DNA from: Takakia lepidozioides
Lineage: Eukaryota; Streptophyta; Takakiopsida; Takakiales; Takakiaceae
Direction: 5' to 3'
Assembly: GCA_030704615.1 (NCBI GenBank)
Contig: CM060732.1
Coordinates: forward strand, 10,852,001-10,916,000
Length of the DNA: 64,000 nt
The notes beneath the pieces were generated by a model, which saw only the letters and a list, made by a program, of their open reading frames with translations, did no database searches and had not been told where the DNA came from. Positions 43,545 to 56,480 of this stretch are shown here, piece by piece. Made by a program: the position numbers and the translations under genes. Position 1 is the stretch's first letter, and every line of letters starts with the position of its first letter.

Positions 43545-44061
43545 GCTGAATTGTATGCAAGTACGGAGAGACAAGGAAGAATCCGGGCGGGCAGATGACC
43601 GCAGATGAGTCAAGGCAGCCTTGACCTTGCCGCAGCGGGCGCTTCCCTACTCGGTCTTTCTCTGGATGAATCCCATCGCCCAGCTGGAACTACTCATCCA
43701 CATTCTGACCTGTTCAGAGCAAATGACCGACAATTGAATGAATGCCTTCATCGAGGATAGTGGCGTGGAGGAAGGAGATGGGCGCGTGGGTCGGTGCTCA
43801 CTGTGAGATGGCTGCCTTGAAACTTCTTGTTCCTTGTCAGAGCAGAAGAAGGTCACGCTGGGGTGCAGACTAGGGTGGACACAAGGTTGCTACGGTGGTG
43901 GAAATCCTTGAAGAATTTCACCATGCGGTCCATGATGACCTAGATTGCATTGGATTGTGTGTTTCCTTGGCACATAGATGCAGGCTTTTCAAGTTTCAGA
44001 GGAGGGGGATCGCACCAGTTGGCATTCTGGAAATTTTCCCGGTGGAGCTAAAGGTATGGTT
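43545..44061. other. intergenic, no feature seen
   Basis: Upstream region of the EF-hand gene on the minus strand; no coding or repeat signal that I can support. Confidence 0.4.
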
Positions 44062-44401
44062 TGTATAGAAAATTATCGACAAGGATAGACTTGCACGAGT
44101 CCGGAATGCCACAACGAACACACTTCTTGCATAGAATGAGAGATTTAAGTCTAACACAAGATCAAAGACTATATACCTAGCTTCCATACCTTAGCATGAG
44201 TAAAGGCAAGAACAAAAAATGAGTACCGTTCAACGATCGTGCTTGGCTATGAGTAATAGTAACACATACTGGTGTGCCCAGTAAGTGGCAAGTCCGGTAA
44301 GCGGCGGAGCTTGGAAGTGGATCCTGGCTTTTCTAGATCATGAGTATACTCTACGAGTAGAGTACCAAATACTCTGCAGTTGTAGTTTCTAAATTTCTAC
44401 A
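44062..44401 (-). repeat. 340-bp copia 3' LTR
   Basis: Bounded on the minus strand by tgtagaaattt at 44401 (right after the purine tract) and ttttctataca at 44062. TG...CA ends and the tgtagaaa/tttctataca inverted ends support the borders. Confidence 0.7.
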
Positions 44402-44821
44402 CTCCCACTTGGTGAGCATTCTCTTGCAGATAATGCGATCTGGCCGATTTGACTAGATATCTGATCTTCCCACTACTTCCGTTGACCCTCCCACTGCTTC
44501 CTTTGCAGGTAAGAGAATCATGCCAAGGAGTATGCGAAGCTTTTCGAACCGATCAGCCGGTAGTGCTTTCGTGAACAGGTCAGCTAACTGTTGTATTGTC
44601 GAAATGTAGAGGACGTTAATGGTGCCGAGAATCTGGTGCTCACGAATAAAGTGGTACTGGACGTCGATATGCTTAGTTCGACGATGAAACTCAGGATTGA
44701 GCTTTGATTATCGGAGTACAGCTTCGTAGGCTGAGCTTGAGGAAACCCCAGGTCAGTAAGGTGCCGGCGGAGCCAAACCACTTCCTTAGTGACAGTGCTT
44801 GCAGCGATAAGCACTCACTTC
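44062..44821 (-). mobile_element. 5'-truncated copia retrotransposon (RNase H end plus 3' LTR)
   Basis: On the minus strand, 44814-44470 reads the copia RNase H end: STVTKEVVWLRRHLTDLGF, PTKLYSDNQSSI, then after a one-base slip RRTKHIDVQYHFIREH, ISTIQQLADLFTKALPADRFEKL. This is followed by caagtgggag, the usual copia polypurine tract, and an LTR from 44401 down to 44062. The LTR starts TGTAGAAAT and ends TTCTATACA, matching terminal inverted repeats. Everything upstream of RNase H is missing and the frame is broken. Confidence 0.88.
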
Positions 44822-46795
44822 ATTCATAAAAAATAGGGGACAAATAAAGGCAACGCACACTTCTAGATGCCACTACCTTACTATGGTCTCAACAAAGACC
44901 CACCGTTTTCTACTACTGTACCCTCGTTTTGGTTTCCGACCTGCTGCCTGCATATTCCAGACTTTGTGGATGGACAGGGTCTATAGTTGTTGACCTTCAT
45001 AGATGGACAGACAACATATTTGCTGACCTCATGGATGGACAGAGAATGCAGAAGTCCAACTGTCCAAATTTGCAGCAGGCGTATCAGATTGGGGTCCACC
45101 TTCTACACCCTTGTGAACTTGTACCTCTCTTACTTATTATTTCCTCTCTGTTACACCATTTAAAATCTCACACCCGCAAGGTAAGCGGGCCAACCATTCG
45201 TAGCTTGCTACCTACCGAGTCGCAACAGGGCGAAACGTGACATATCCCTAGTCCGTATCCGTCTCGCAGCTTTAGTTTCTTTCTTGCTAATATGGGTTGG
45301 GATGAAGTCTGGAAGCCTTTGAGTGGAATCGCTCAAAGTTTTGGTCAAGAATCTTCGCTTTGAAACTTTCCTGGAATATACTGAGTTGTCATGTAATGTG
45401 CGAAGTGGCTCAAGCCAATTCATGCCCACTCTAGGTTTGATCAGTACTGAATCCTCCCTCCATTCCACTCCACTCCGTCACGGTATTTGTTAAGTCATGT
45501 GCACTCAGTTTTATTCCCTATTCCTGATGAAACAAGTTACCCAGTTGGGTAACTCGCAGTTCTGTGTATGAGCTGATATACAAAGAGGTCAGCACAAAGT
45601 TTCTTTGGAAGTTGCAGCTAAAAGATTGATGTATGAAGTTCAACAAGTTGGAATTTTCAGCTGGCTGTATTCATTGTAAAGGGCTGGTGGGGTTTGGTAA
45701 CTGTTCCTGCAATATTTCTGCGAAGAAGATAAATGCAGGCCTTCTGGCCAACGCTCGTGAACGACAGTAGTACAAAAGACCAGTAGGATTCAGCTCAAAT
45801 CTTCCTCTGGTAGCTGTTCACAAAGTTGTCACGTACGCAGCGGATTTAGGGCTGACCCAGCTCTCGAAATTTTTCTCAGGCACGACTAAAACTCCCGGAA
45901 AGTCCCGCGGTGTTCGTAAGTGTACGTAAGTCTGTAGATGAGCTTTGCGAGAATCGGTGTGTATATGTACGTACATAAGCAAATGGATGAATTAAGTTGG
46001 CGTGTCACTGTAAGGACATCTTCAAGATTTGAATGATCACAAGTACAGCTTTGCTGGGAGGAGGCGATCGGAAGGATGTGGGAGATTTAGAGGAAGAAAT
46101 ACTTCGAGCTGCTAGAATCTGGAAAGACACGCCAGAAACCCATGAATCTCGAACTCTTCATAATCTCCAAAGGAAAACTTTATCTCTCTCCCAGAGCACG
46201 CTTCTCAACCTCAGTCTGTGGCTAAAGGCTACTGTGAGTGTGAGGTGCACTACTTGACGTACTCTCCATCGCTTTATCTCTTCCCAGTGTTGATACTGAA
46301 TGGCGAGGAAATGCATGTAGATGGAATAATTTCACAATTGAGCTCTTGGCCCAGCTCATCCCGAAATCTGAAGTTGGGGGTAAGAGTTGGAATTGTGGTC
46401 ACTAAGAAAGCTACAAACTGGACAGTCTCAGAATCTGGCAAATGAACACTTGACGGTTGGAAATTTCGTGACTAAGATGGCCGACAAAACTTCCGTCCAG
46501 CTCAAAATATCGCTGTGCGGCCAGTGCCATCTAGGTTCATCCGTTGAAGAGGAGACTTCTATTCAGGTGTAAAGAAACAAGAATTCGTGTTAGCTCAAAA
46601 GTCCAAACGGTATAGAGCTGCACAATCGAGACTCTGTCCCAAGCCAGTGCAAGTAGGAGTCACTTCCCCGTGATCAGGAAATGTTATTCACTGGGTTCAC
46701 TGGCCGATTAGGAGCTGGGGGCCGAGTGTCGACCCAAACGTCCTGACATTAGTCCCTAATAGTTGTAAGCTCGGGATCTGAAATCAAGACAGCAA
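44822..46795. other. intergenic, possibly 5' region of the TPR gene
   Basis: No supported gene. An open frame at 46033-46257 (DLEEEILRAARIWKDTPETH) might be a 5' exon of the TPR gene but has no supporting splice phase. A repeat of gatggacagacaa/gatggacagagaa lies at 44968-45046. Confidence 0.4.
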
Positions 46796-49700
46796 ATGTG
46801 GTCCAAGAAAAGAGCAAGCTCAACCTCGGCGTCTCGACGAGCTAGCACAGGCGGCATAGGCAAACCATCCAAGGGGATCAAGTCCTCTCCCTGGATGCGA
46901 GCCAGCCTCAGGAACCCAGATTTGGCCCTTGATCGGAACGAAGATGGGCCTATCATTGGACTTGGAATGCACCCAGACTTTATGATTCCGACTACTCCCC
47001 GTGCTAAAGGTATAAAGCTAGATGACCTGAGGAGCATGAACATGGGTCATCTCAATCCCAGGCTGCACCAGGACTATCTGAATCCTGATTCCCAGAGTGG
47101 AAGGCCTGATTCTAAGGCTTCAGTGTCGAAAGAGAAGGGGATACTTCCGATTCCTGATACATGGCAAAGGCCTAGTAATCTCTCACCAGCCAAACAAAGG
47201 AAAGGGCATTCCCCCAAACAGAGACTCTCCTCTGCTTCGAGGGAAGGAGGCAGCAAAGAAGCTAACTTGAGATCCGCAGGACGTAAGAGTAGAGAAGGCT
47301 TCTTCACAGAGGACCAAGGCATCGGTACTGCTCGAGGTGCATCTCCCATCTACAAGGCAGGTGGATCTATTAAATATGATCTTAGAACTTTCTTTGATTA
47401 TTGAATAGGTGCATGACAAGATGTCTGAGAATCTCGACCTGCATCTTACATATAGATATATCTTGAAAACCCAGACTTTTTGGAAGGTGAAATCTAAGGT
47501 TCAGACTGCAAGTCTAGAAGACAATGCAGCCTATACAGTCAATGACCTGCTGCAATGCATGAATGAACGGTTGGGCCAGAAAGTGGGCACGTAGTGTACA
47601 CGTGCGCGTGAGAATGTTCAAAGACAACACTAGACATCTACTTTCCATATATGTGCTAGTGAAGAGGAAAGGGACAGCACTCGAAGTTGGCCAGGGAGGA
47701 TGGACTTCAAAATAGCTTTTTGAATCATGTGCAGAGTCAACTCACTTGAGTGAGAAATCTCATGATTTAACATGATCCTTTGAAGAGTACTTCGAGATTA
47801 TATATAATCGTCTAGAAGGTAGTACTGCAACCTCTTTCAACAGGAGTAGGCCTGTGAATTACCCAGCAAACTTCTGGGTCAACTGACGCACTCCTAGTTT
47901 ACAGAAAATTTGGGAAGAGGAGGATGATGATGATGATGCCAGTTCAGCAAGCGGTGGCAGTCCTACATTCATGCTGATGAAGTCAGTATTAAACTTCGAC
48001 TCTAGTTCGCCAAAAGGGTCCAATGGTAAGAATTCATGATCTGAACCATGTTGCCATATGAGTACAAAGTGCAAGAAAAGCCTCCAGGGACATGTCAGTC
48101 CTTCTTGTTCAAGTCTTCCCAATTGATCTTTATTGTAACTGCGTCAATTCAGCAGGCTACCCCTTCATAGAAGTGGATTCATTGACAGCCACCTGGGAAA
48201 TGCCAAATGGCCAGGTGCACTTCAAAATAACCTCAAACTACGTTCAAAAAGATAGAACTTCGTAGTAACATAATTTGACTTCCTTAAAAATGGAATCGTC
48301 ATACACCCTGACCGATCAGTTTGTTCTCACCACCGGAGATCTGATGTTCTGACCTTGATGGGTCTTTGCAGATCAGCCTGACAGATCTCTGTCACCCGTG
48401 GGACTAAGGCTCCAGAATAGAGCGCGGAAGCTAAATCTTTGGTGAGCTCCTAAATGTTTCTTAATCCGATAATCTTGCAGGTCCTGAAGATTGCTTAAAT
48501 TGCATATAGTAAGATAATCTTGATAGATCTAACGTTGTGGTCTGGGTTGATTGAGCACTGAAGGTCTTAAGTTGCTCTTGTTGAAGATTTGACTGATAGT
48601 TGAACATTCTGATAGCCTTCTGATAGCTACAATCGCTTGACGACGTGCCCGCGCATATCACGTGTTTTTGTGTCGGCAAATGCTATTTTCTTTAGCAATC
48701 CATGCTTATGTGGTTTATTTCGACTGGCCAGCTACAACAAGCTACTCAGGGAGACCGCCCGGAGTACATCCTTGTAGAAGCCTGAGCTCGTACAGTGGAG
48801 CATTTGGGGTGCATGGTGAACCTACTTGGCCGTGCATGGCGATGGAATGATGCAGAGACGCCAGAAACCTGCTCTCTGATTAAAACTCTTGCAATTGCGT
48901 ACGTACAGGCATCGGCTTTGTCCCAGAAAAAAACAAAGTTCTAGAGGAAATCTGCGGGACGGCCAAAGGACCCAAGCGGACAGGAGACTGAGGAGGCATT
49001 CGACATGAATTCTTCTAGATAATGCCTGCAGTTATTTTCGAATTAACGGCTGGCAGATCATAACTGATGGCTACAGTGATACGGATTATTTTGCAGGCAT
49101 GAGAAGTTGAATCCACCTGTAGGAAGACCTGGCAAGCCTGCTGTATTGGACGGAATAGTGGCATCCGCCTCTGCTCGCACTAATTCCATCACCCCTCAGT
49201 AAGCTTCTGCTGGTTTTTCTTCTTCACCTCTGTCTTGATCAGTTCATAATTCTCCCCACGACGAGCTTCGAAATTCAGATGCCAACCTACTAAAGCAATG
49301 GTTCATCAAGTCGGATCTATTTGTTATGAATATTTTCAGTCTCCGAGTATAGTCTCCATATTGCATGCGTGCACGTCTACAATGATCTACATAAAGAGCT
49401 CAAGAGAATTTTAACCGAAAGTTTCAATAGCAACACTAGATAGGTACCAGATTTCTTGGGCATTCTGTGCAGTACAATGGGCAGAAGTAGTCTATGCACC
49501 GCTCCGATGTTGGCCATCTATAGCATTAAGGTGCCCGCCTCCCACTTTTGTTGGGCAGTATTCATCTTTGCTGCTGACATTTGGGGGATGGACATGGCTC
49601 TAAAGTGCAGATATGGAGATTCATAGGCCCATCACCACCTTCATCCGCATGCCGGCACCTGCTCCGCTTCGTCTTCCTGACAGGATTAACGCCGAGGAGC

Positions 49701-52700
49701 AGAAAAACAGACTTGAAAAGGGTGGAGGAGTAGGTAAGTTGCACTCATCGTCGGACTCTTGCATTTGCAGTGTGAGAAATCCGTGCGACGGAGAGATTTA
49801 AGGAAATAGAGAACTAGAGGGAGAACTCAAGCAGAACCTCAAACCCACGCCTTTCTGGACGGAGTGGGGTGAGAGGAGTAGCAAAATATGGAGCAGGGTA
49901 AGCTCGGGAGCAGACTGCGAGCCACTACCATCGCCTAGTTTGGGAAGAGTAAAAAGGGCAAAGAATTGGAACGACACATCATGCTTGCAACTCTTTCATG
50001 TAGCTCAATGAGTGAGAACTAGATCCAACGAACATAGGGACAGGCGACTACATGCTGCGGTGACAGACTGGCTTGTGGTGGACAGAGAGTGTGCGTAGGT
50101 CCGGGCCTACATCATAATACGTAACACCAGTTGACAATTCTGGTCATGTTTGTCAGGGGATAAAAACAAGATTTCTGATTATGGCGTGCTTGCTGTAGCC
50201 TTGAGGCGACAAAGAGATCCAGAGAAGTGTAAGGACGAAGCTAAGGCTGAACTATCCATGGGGATTCTTCATGACAATGCCCAGGTAATACGCATCTAAC
50301 TCTTTCTGGGGGTGAGACAATTTCTGAGATCATATCCAATATAGCGAGCTGGAGGGGAAATGGTCATATTCGGCTAGTTGTATGATTGCGTAGATGTGCA
50401 TCGACCCAAATACTGTAGAATCGCGGGAATCCTCTGTTTAATAAGAGCTGGCCATGAAGAAAGCCTCAGACCACAAGAATTGAGCTCGAAAAAGGCTCTA
50501 CACGATATTAACAAGTGTAGACAATTTGATCTTCTAGTAGGATACTTGACGACTGAGCTTGCTATTGAGACAGGACTTTTCCAAGGCGCTGGAGTGTTAC
50601 CAGAGGTATTTGGAGTTGTGTGTTAAGATGGGCGACATGGAAGGGAAGGCCTTGGTTTTAAACTACATGGGCTGCTCCATTCAAGAATACGAGGATTTAA
50701 GATTTGCAAGTTCCCGAGACAAGATGGGGGTTTCAGCTGGGCAAGCTGCAGAGGTAATTGAAGCAACGGTGTACAGCCAATTTCCATTGTAGCGCTGAGC
50801 TAGACATGCTTGTAATGAGATTCCGACGAAGTTCACTGGTCAGAGCGCTTCCCTACATTCCCAAATGGGACGATGGCGTTACCAAATAGGTCATTGGGGG
50901 CTGCTAAGTCTCTGGCGGAAGAGGGGAGCCACGAAGTTGCTCTCATCCCACTCAAGTATGCAGAGTGCTACATTGAAAGTGCCCAACATTAAATAATACA
51001 TAATGCTAACGGATGAGCACAGCCACAGATTAACAAGGAAAGCATGCAACACATGCAACATCCATCATACTGTTTTCTTTTAATCAACTTGACCTGTTGA
51101 TATCACCATTGATGTAAGATTAGCCTGCTTATTTGTACATTTTGATTTGTGTGCCTGAATGGACAGCACAGTATGAAAAGGCGGTGGAGTTCCATAAACG
51201 ACATGCAGAGAAAGCAGATGTGGAGGGCAAGTTTGTCGCCTACACCAACTTGGGCCTTCTATGTGCAACCCTCTCGCAATGGGCTGAAGCAGCCAAGTTT
51301 CACAAGGTAGAAAGTTCTTTCAAGCTGTAAGTTTAGGTTGACCATTGCAGCTGCTCTATTTCTTACCCATATGAGTCACTGCGATTTTTGACAAAAACAG
51401 CCATTTTCTTTCAAGAAGAGAGAGTGTTTGTGTCATTGTTATAATATGATTAAAGCTGATCTTCTTGTCTCCAGGGAGGTTATAAAGTTCCCGTGGATGT
51501 GATAAATTTCTTCTTCCTACTCAGCAAATATGACCTCATAGATAGAAAGAAATGAAATGAAATGGAATGGTACTTTATAACGTCCGCAGAAAGCTCATAG
51601 AGCTTATCGGACAAAATGGAAGAAAACATGAGAGAAAACAAAACCAGAGCCAAAAATAAAAAACTATTGCTCGAGCGATTGTCTAAGGGTGAAGGGCTCG
51701 TGCAGGTAAGCTGCCAAGCATTTCTGATCCTCATAGTGGAAGACTTCAGTGAGAGATCGGGTTCCGCGGAATAGACAGTGGAATAAAGAAATGAAATGAA
51801 ATGGTGCTTTATGACGTCCACGGAAAGCTCATAGAATAAGTGGAATAAAGAGAAAGGAATAAGTTTCATGTAGGCTGATAGTATGCATGGAAAACAACAT
51901 TGGTATGATCACACAAATGTCTGGGATGTCTAATCTGCAAGCCATGTGCAGAAAGCATTGAAATGTGCCACCTACTTGGAGAGCCCCCAAGAGCAGTTGA
52001 TTGCTGTGGGTAGCTTGGGATTCCTTTCCTTTTGTTTCGCCGCCAAAAGTTGGTTGCGGCGAAAGCTTGTATAAGCAGGTCATAGTAACTCTCAGCTTTG
52101 ATTGAACCACTCTTTCTCACACTCAACCAGGACAACTAGAATGTGTTTTGGGTTTGTTTGGATGACTGACAAGAAGCAAATCATCTCTTAGACTCTTACA
52201 ATGTTTCTCTCTTTTTTTTCTTCTTTCATTTCTTTTGGGCTGTTTTTTGGCTCTGGTTTTGTTTCCTCTCTTGATTTTTCCGTTTCGTCCCATATGCTCT
52301 TTGAGCTTTCCGCGGATGTATATAGTACCATTTCATTTCTTTCTCTGCAGACGTTATAAGTGCCATTTCATTTCATTTCTTCTCTCTCTTGGACACCTCT
52401 CCTACCCAGAGAACAGTCAAACATCCCTCTATCCTCTCTCCAGTCCGTGCCACTAAGTCACTGATAACCAACCATGGAACCTACAGGTATCTACAGATTT
52501 GTCAGCTGCTAGGAGATGTTCAGGGCCTTGCAAGGGCACACTACACCCTTGGCAACATTGCTGCCCAATTTAAAAAGTTAGTGTAATTCTTCTTCCCACC
52601 TGAAATATATGGTACCCACACTCACAATGGGCAGGTGCTCCCCTCAAGTCAATCAATCAATCAATCAACTGTTGCTACTTCACGTAACGATGGAAGTCAT

Positions 52701-53122
52701 GATATTTAGAGATCAGAACCTTGTTTTTTCTACCTTCGCAAGCTTTTGTATGCATTAAAGACTTCAATCACTTCATCTCCTAGCAATGTTTGGGATTTTT
52801 CAGCCTGCTATTTTGTTTCTCTTGTAGTTGTACTGTGTCCTGTAGCCCCTTGGTCTCTATGGAGGTAGAATTTCTTTATTCCTTTCCTTCCTCACAGGTT
52901 GCTAACACAAACATCCAAGAAATCACCTGTAGGTACAAAGAAGCTGAAGCAGAGTTTAGGGCAGCAATGATGGCAGCCAAGGCATATGGCGATAAGCAAA
53001 TAGAGACTTTTTCAAAAGTCCAGATTGGAATTTGTAGGGGCAATATTGAGTTCAACAACCGAAAGGCCTCCTTTGAAAACTTCAACCCAGACCTCGGTAT
53101 TTTCTCGAGCTTGTCATCATAG
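46796..53122 (+). CDS. tetratricopeptide-repeat protein, at least ten coding exons
   Basis: A basic N-terminal exon from about 46796 (SKKRASSTSASRRAS, MGHLNPRLHQDYLNPDS) and one near 47410-47490 precede a set whose phases all fit: 47905-48025, 48372-48441, 49097-49198, 49606-49733, 50157-50284, 50574-50753, 51172-51306, 51952-52068, 52497-52576 and 52933-53122. Those ten encode about 416 residues. TPR-like helices: DFSKALECYQRYLELCVKMGD, KALVLNYMGCSIQ, YEKAVEFHKRHAEKADVEGK, AYTNLGLLCATLSQWAEAAKFH, KALKCATYL, LARAHYTLGNIAAQFKKYKEAEAEF. The N-terminal half is acidic/low complexity (EEEDDDDDASSASGG). TPR proteins are scaffolds. The layout recalls flagellum-associated TPR proteins, which would suit a plant with swimming sperm, but this is a guess. 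The joins between the first exons are not resolved. Confidence 0.75.
51541..52385. repeat. inverted repeats inside a TPR-gene intron region
   Basis: aatgaaatgaaatgg...tactttataacgtccgcagaaagctcatagagc (51550-51605) recurs directly at about 51786-51836 (ggtgctttatgacgtccacggaaagctcatag) and inverted at 52240-52380 (ggctctggttttgttt...gagctttccgcggatg...accatttcatttc). The copies flank exon 51952-52068, so the exon would lie in the loop of an RNA stem. Looks like a short interspersed element family with an (ATTTC)n-like end. Confidence 0.7.
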
Positions 53123-53690
53123 CTGACTTCAATGTCTTCCAAGTTTGAGCCAAACATGTCTCTTTGGGGTTCCACGGCAATCCCATTGACAGGAACCACA
53201 CAGATTTAATGAGAGGCTTCAGTGCCCTCACTCTAATAAGACAACTGAAAGGAAGTCAGATTATCCCAGATGACCGCAGGAGCCCCAAGAGTCGAATCTC
53301 CTGTGCTACAATCTGGACAACAGTAGCCAATGTACCGGAAATCTGGACAAGTAAATAGCTTGAACTACCAGCCCTCTCTAAGCTTCAACTTCATGGGGGG
53401 ACTCTTACCTCATCAAGCTTTTGATCTTGAGTCACAACAGTTTTTGGCCTATTTGATACAGATCAGGACACACTTCCCCACGATTAAGAACTGGAGGAAA
53501 TGTCAACTGAAGCTAAATCATTTTACTTTCACTACATGTTTGGGAGCACCCAAAACCTAGTGTCAACACCCTAGAACTGCATGGAAAGTGGCTCATCCTT
53601 TCATGCACTACAGTTGGAAAATTTGCTTCATCTTTTTTATTGGCACAAATCTAAAATCAAACATCTGATGGTTGTGTATGATTGGCAAGC
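53123..53690. other. intergenic, no feature seen
   Basis: Convergent 3' ends of the TPR gene (+) and the LRR locus (-). No coding signal. Confidence 0.4.
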
Positions 53691-55330
53691 TTATCCTCCC
53701 TCTGTAGTACTAAATACCATTTTCTTAGCATTTTGAAGTGACACGCAACACCAGAGGTCTAGCACCTCCAAATCTGTCAACTGCTTCATTGAATCTGGAA
53801 GGTCCTTTAAACTTATGCAATCACCAAGCACGAGCTTCTGAAGCCCTGTCAACTCCCCAATAGACTCTGGTAGGCTATTGATTGATTGACACTGTGAGAG
53901 GTCCAAGAGTAGTAAGTTTCTGAGCTGCCCAACAGAATGTGGGAGACTCTTCAGACTCGTACAGTTAGTGCCAGTTAGGTTCTGTAGCCTTCTCAACTCT
54001 CCAAGAGAATCCGGTAAGCCCTGAATAGAGCTGCAGTGCGCAAAGTTCAAATCACACAAGTCCCCCAACTGCCCAATAAAATGAGGTAGGCTCTTCATTC
54101 TTTGGCAATGGGCAAGGTTAAGCTTTTGTAGACCTCTCAATTCCCCAATCGACTCAGGTGCATACTCAATGGAGTGGCAATAAGAAAGGTCTAACTCAAG
54201 CAGGTCTGTCAATTGCGCAATGCAATGAGGCAAGCTAGTCAGACTTATACAATGAGCAAGATTCAGTTTCTGTAAGCTTCTCAACTGCCCAATTGTCCCT
54301 GGCACACTCTCAAGTGACAGGCAGCCCTGAAGGTTGAGCTCCTGTAGCTCTCTTAATTTTCCAATGGACTGTGGTAGGTTCTTGATACTAATACAGTTTG
54401 ATAGAGTCATCTTCAGCAACCCTCCCAGTTCCCCAATAGACTCTGGTAGATTCTCAAGGGAGTCACAATACTCGAAGATAAGCTCTTGCAAGTCCCAACT
54501 CAGATGTCCAATGGAAATTGGCAGCTTTTGATACTTATGCAATCAATAAGAGTTAGCTTTCGAAGCCCCCTCAACTCTCCAGTACAGATAGGAAGACTTT
54601 CAAGCGATTTACATTGTGAGAGGTCTAGCTCCTCGATGCCTCCCAACCCATGCCCAATGGATTCTGGGAGGCTTTTCAGACTTGTACAATTAGCAAGCTG
54701 TAGCTTCAAAAGCCCTCTCATCTCCCCAATAGACTCTGGGAGGGTCTCCATTGACTCACAGTAGCTGAGGTCTAGCTCATGCATTCTCTTCAAATGGCCA
54801 ATGGAATGAGGTAGGCTTTTCATTCTTCTACAATGAGCTAAAATTAACTTTTTAAGCTCCCTCAACTCGCCAATGGATTCAGGGAGACTGTCAAGTGATA
54901 CACAATACCAAAGGTCTAGCTCTTGAAGATCTCTCAGGTGTACTATGGATTGTGGCAGCCTCTTCAAACTTTCGCAATTAGCCAGAGTAAGCTTTTGCAG
55001 TTCGTGCAAATCCCCTACAGACTCTGGCAAGCTACCAAGTGACTCACAATACCCGAGGTCTAGCTCGTGGAGGCCCTTCAATTGTCCAACGGAATGTGGT
55101 AGCCTCTTGGCTCTCCGACAGTGAGCAAGATTCAATTTTTGGAGCCCCTTCAACTCCCCCATAGACTCTGTGAGGCTCTCCAATGATTCACACTCCCAGA
55201 GATCTAGCTCCATCATGCGCCCCTCAACTGCCCAACAGAATAAGGCAAAGTCTTCATATTTTGACAATCACCAAGAGTCAGCTTTTGCAGTTTCAATCTC
55301 AAATCCACCATGGACCCTGGCATGGTGTCA
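53691..55330 (-). pseudogene. leucine-rich-repeat protein, copy A, frameshifted
   Basis: About 22 LRRs of about 24 residues in the pattern LPESIGELRGLQKLNLAHCxSLKS, typical of the LRR regions of plant resistance-like proteins; no TIR, NB-ARC, kinase or transmembrane part is seen. Two long frames (54500-55267 and 53691-54542) overlap, and a single missing C near 54523 (AGCTG for AGCCTG) explains the switch. Another slip near 55225 separates an upstream stretch reading MVDLRLKLQKLTLGDCQNMKTLPYSVGQLRG. If both slips are sequencing errors the locus could be a live gene of about 540 residues; otherwise it is a recent pseudogene, since the repeats are otherwise clean. Belongs to the duplicated block described at 55331-56480. 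Confidence 0.85.
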
Positions 55331-56261
55331 AAGGTATATACAAACTAAAGTCTAGCTATCCTGAGAGGTTTTGGCTCCTGCGGTGCCACCAACTATTTCC
55401 TTGGCCACCAACAATACTCTCTACTCATGAGCAGCGGCATGATCATGGAATGAGGTACACCCTACACTCACCTAGCGGTGTCAGGGATTTGCAGGCGCTA
55501 GTGCTCTAATTGGATTTTCTCTCTATGGTGGTCTGGAGGAAGACTAGTGACGCATGAAATACAGGAAGGATGTGACTATTGAGGTGTCAAGGGCCACATA
55601 CCCCTTACACTTGACTCTTTCTGCTCTTTGACTGTTGGGGGAATAACACTTGAATTCTTATAAACGGTCAATTTCAACTATCCGTTCAACTCACTCGAAC
55701 CTCGCGTCCTAGAGACAGATCTCGTTGAAAACTTCGTGCTGTTTCTAATCTCAGACTCTATCATCTCTGGTCCGTCACTCGATCAGTTTCGAGGTTTCAG
55801 AACCCGGGAGTGGGAGCCTAGGACCTTTGCGCAACGCGGGCCATGCCCAAATGCCACACAAGCAGACCTGACGACGGCTCTATTGTAGGTCACCAAACTG
55901 CAGACTCAAGGACAAGGCTGAAGGCATTCGAATTGCTAGCCGCAGCCTCCATTCTTCTGGAAATTTCCCGGAGTGGCACGATTGGCCTGTCGTTCGCCTT
56001 TTACTTTCAGATCTTCCTCCTAAAAGTTTTGGAAACAAAGAATTTTCAGCCTGCATTCTGGGCTGTGTTCTTCTTTGGACATGTGTGATGGAAGAAAATA
56101 CAGGCAGGTAAAAGAAGGGACATGCATCATCCACCATGCAGAAAAATTGCACCCTTGTGAAGTAACGTACCAAGATCTTCCACCAATCTCACCTTCCTGC
56201 TAGATGATGCAAGTGAGAAAACTCTGGAAAGCCCCCTCTCTTGTCTCATGTCTATGCGATC
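55331..56261. repeat. duplicated intergenic segment, copy A
   Basis: From about 55555 (gaaatacaggaaggatgtgact) this aligns with 60474-61143 through shared strings such as gggggaataacacttgaattcttataa, ccacacaagcagacctgacgac, ccattcttctggaaatttcccggagtggca and ggcaggtaaaagaaggga. It contains no gene. The open frame AFELLAAASILLEISRSGTIGLSFAFYFQIF looks membrane-like and is conserved in the other copy, but with no start or splice support. Confidence 0.7.
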
Positions 56262-56480
56262 TGCAGATCCCCTATCACAACACTGAATCTTCCTCTACTT
56301 CTCCACTACCCTCTTCCTCCCCGCTACTACCACCACGTCAATCCCATCGACCCCTTCAACATCCAGCCATGTCACAATTTCCCCATGTAAGGTACAGGAA
56401 GCGCATGGATGACAGCAGCAGCCGCGATCATCTCTGCTGCATCCCCGACCCACGCTGCCGCCGCCAGACCCGTTCTCGCA
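56262..56480 (-). pseudogene. duplicated 3' tip of NUFIP1
   Basis: Aligns with the last coding part of NUFIP1 at 61144-61360: cttcctctacttctccactaccctcttcctcccc against cttcctcgtcttctccactaccctcttcctcccc, then tcaatcccatcgaccccttcaac against tcaatcccatcaatctcttcaac, and tccccatgtaagg against tccccatttacat. Similarity fades after about 56480. No intact frame remains; it is a passenger of the segmental duplication. Confidence 0.8.
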
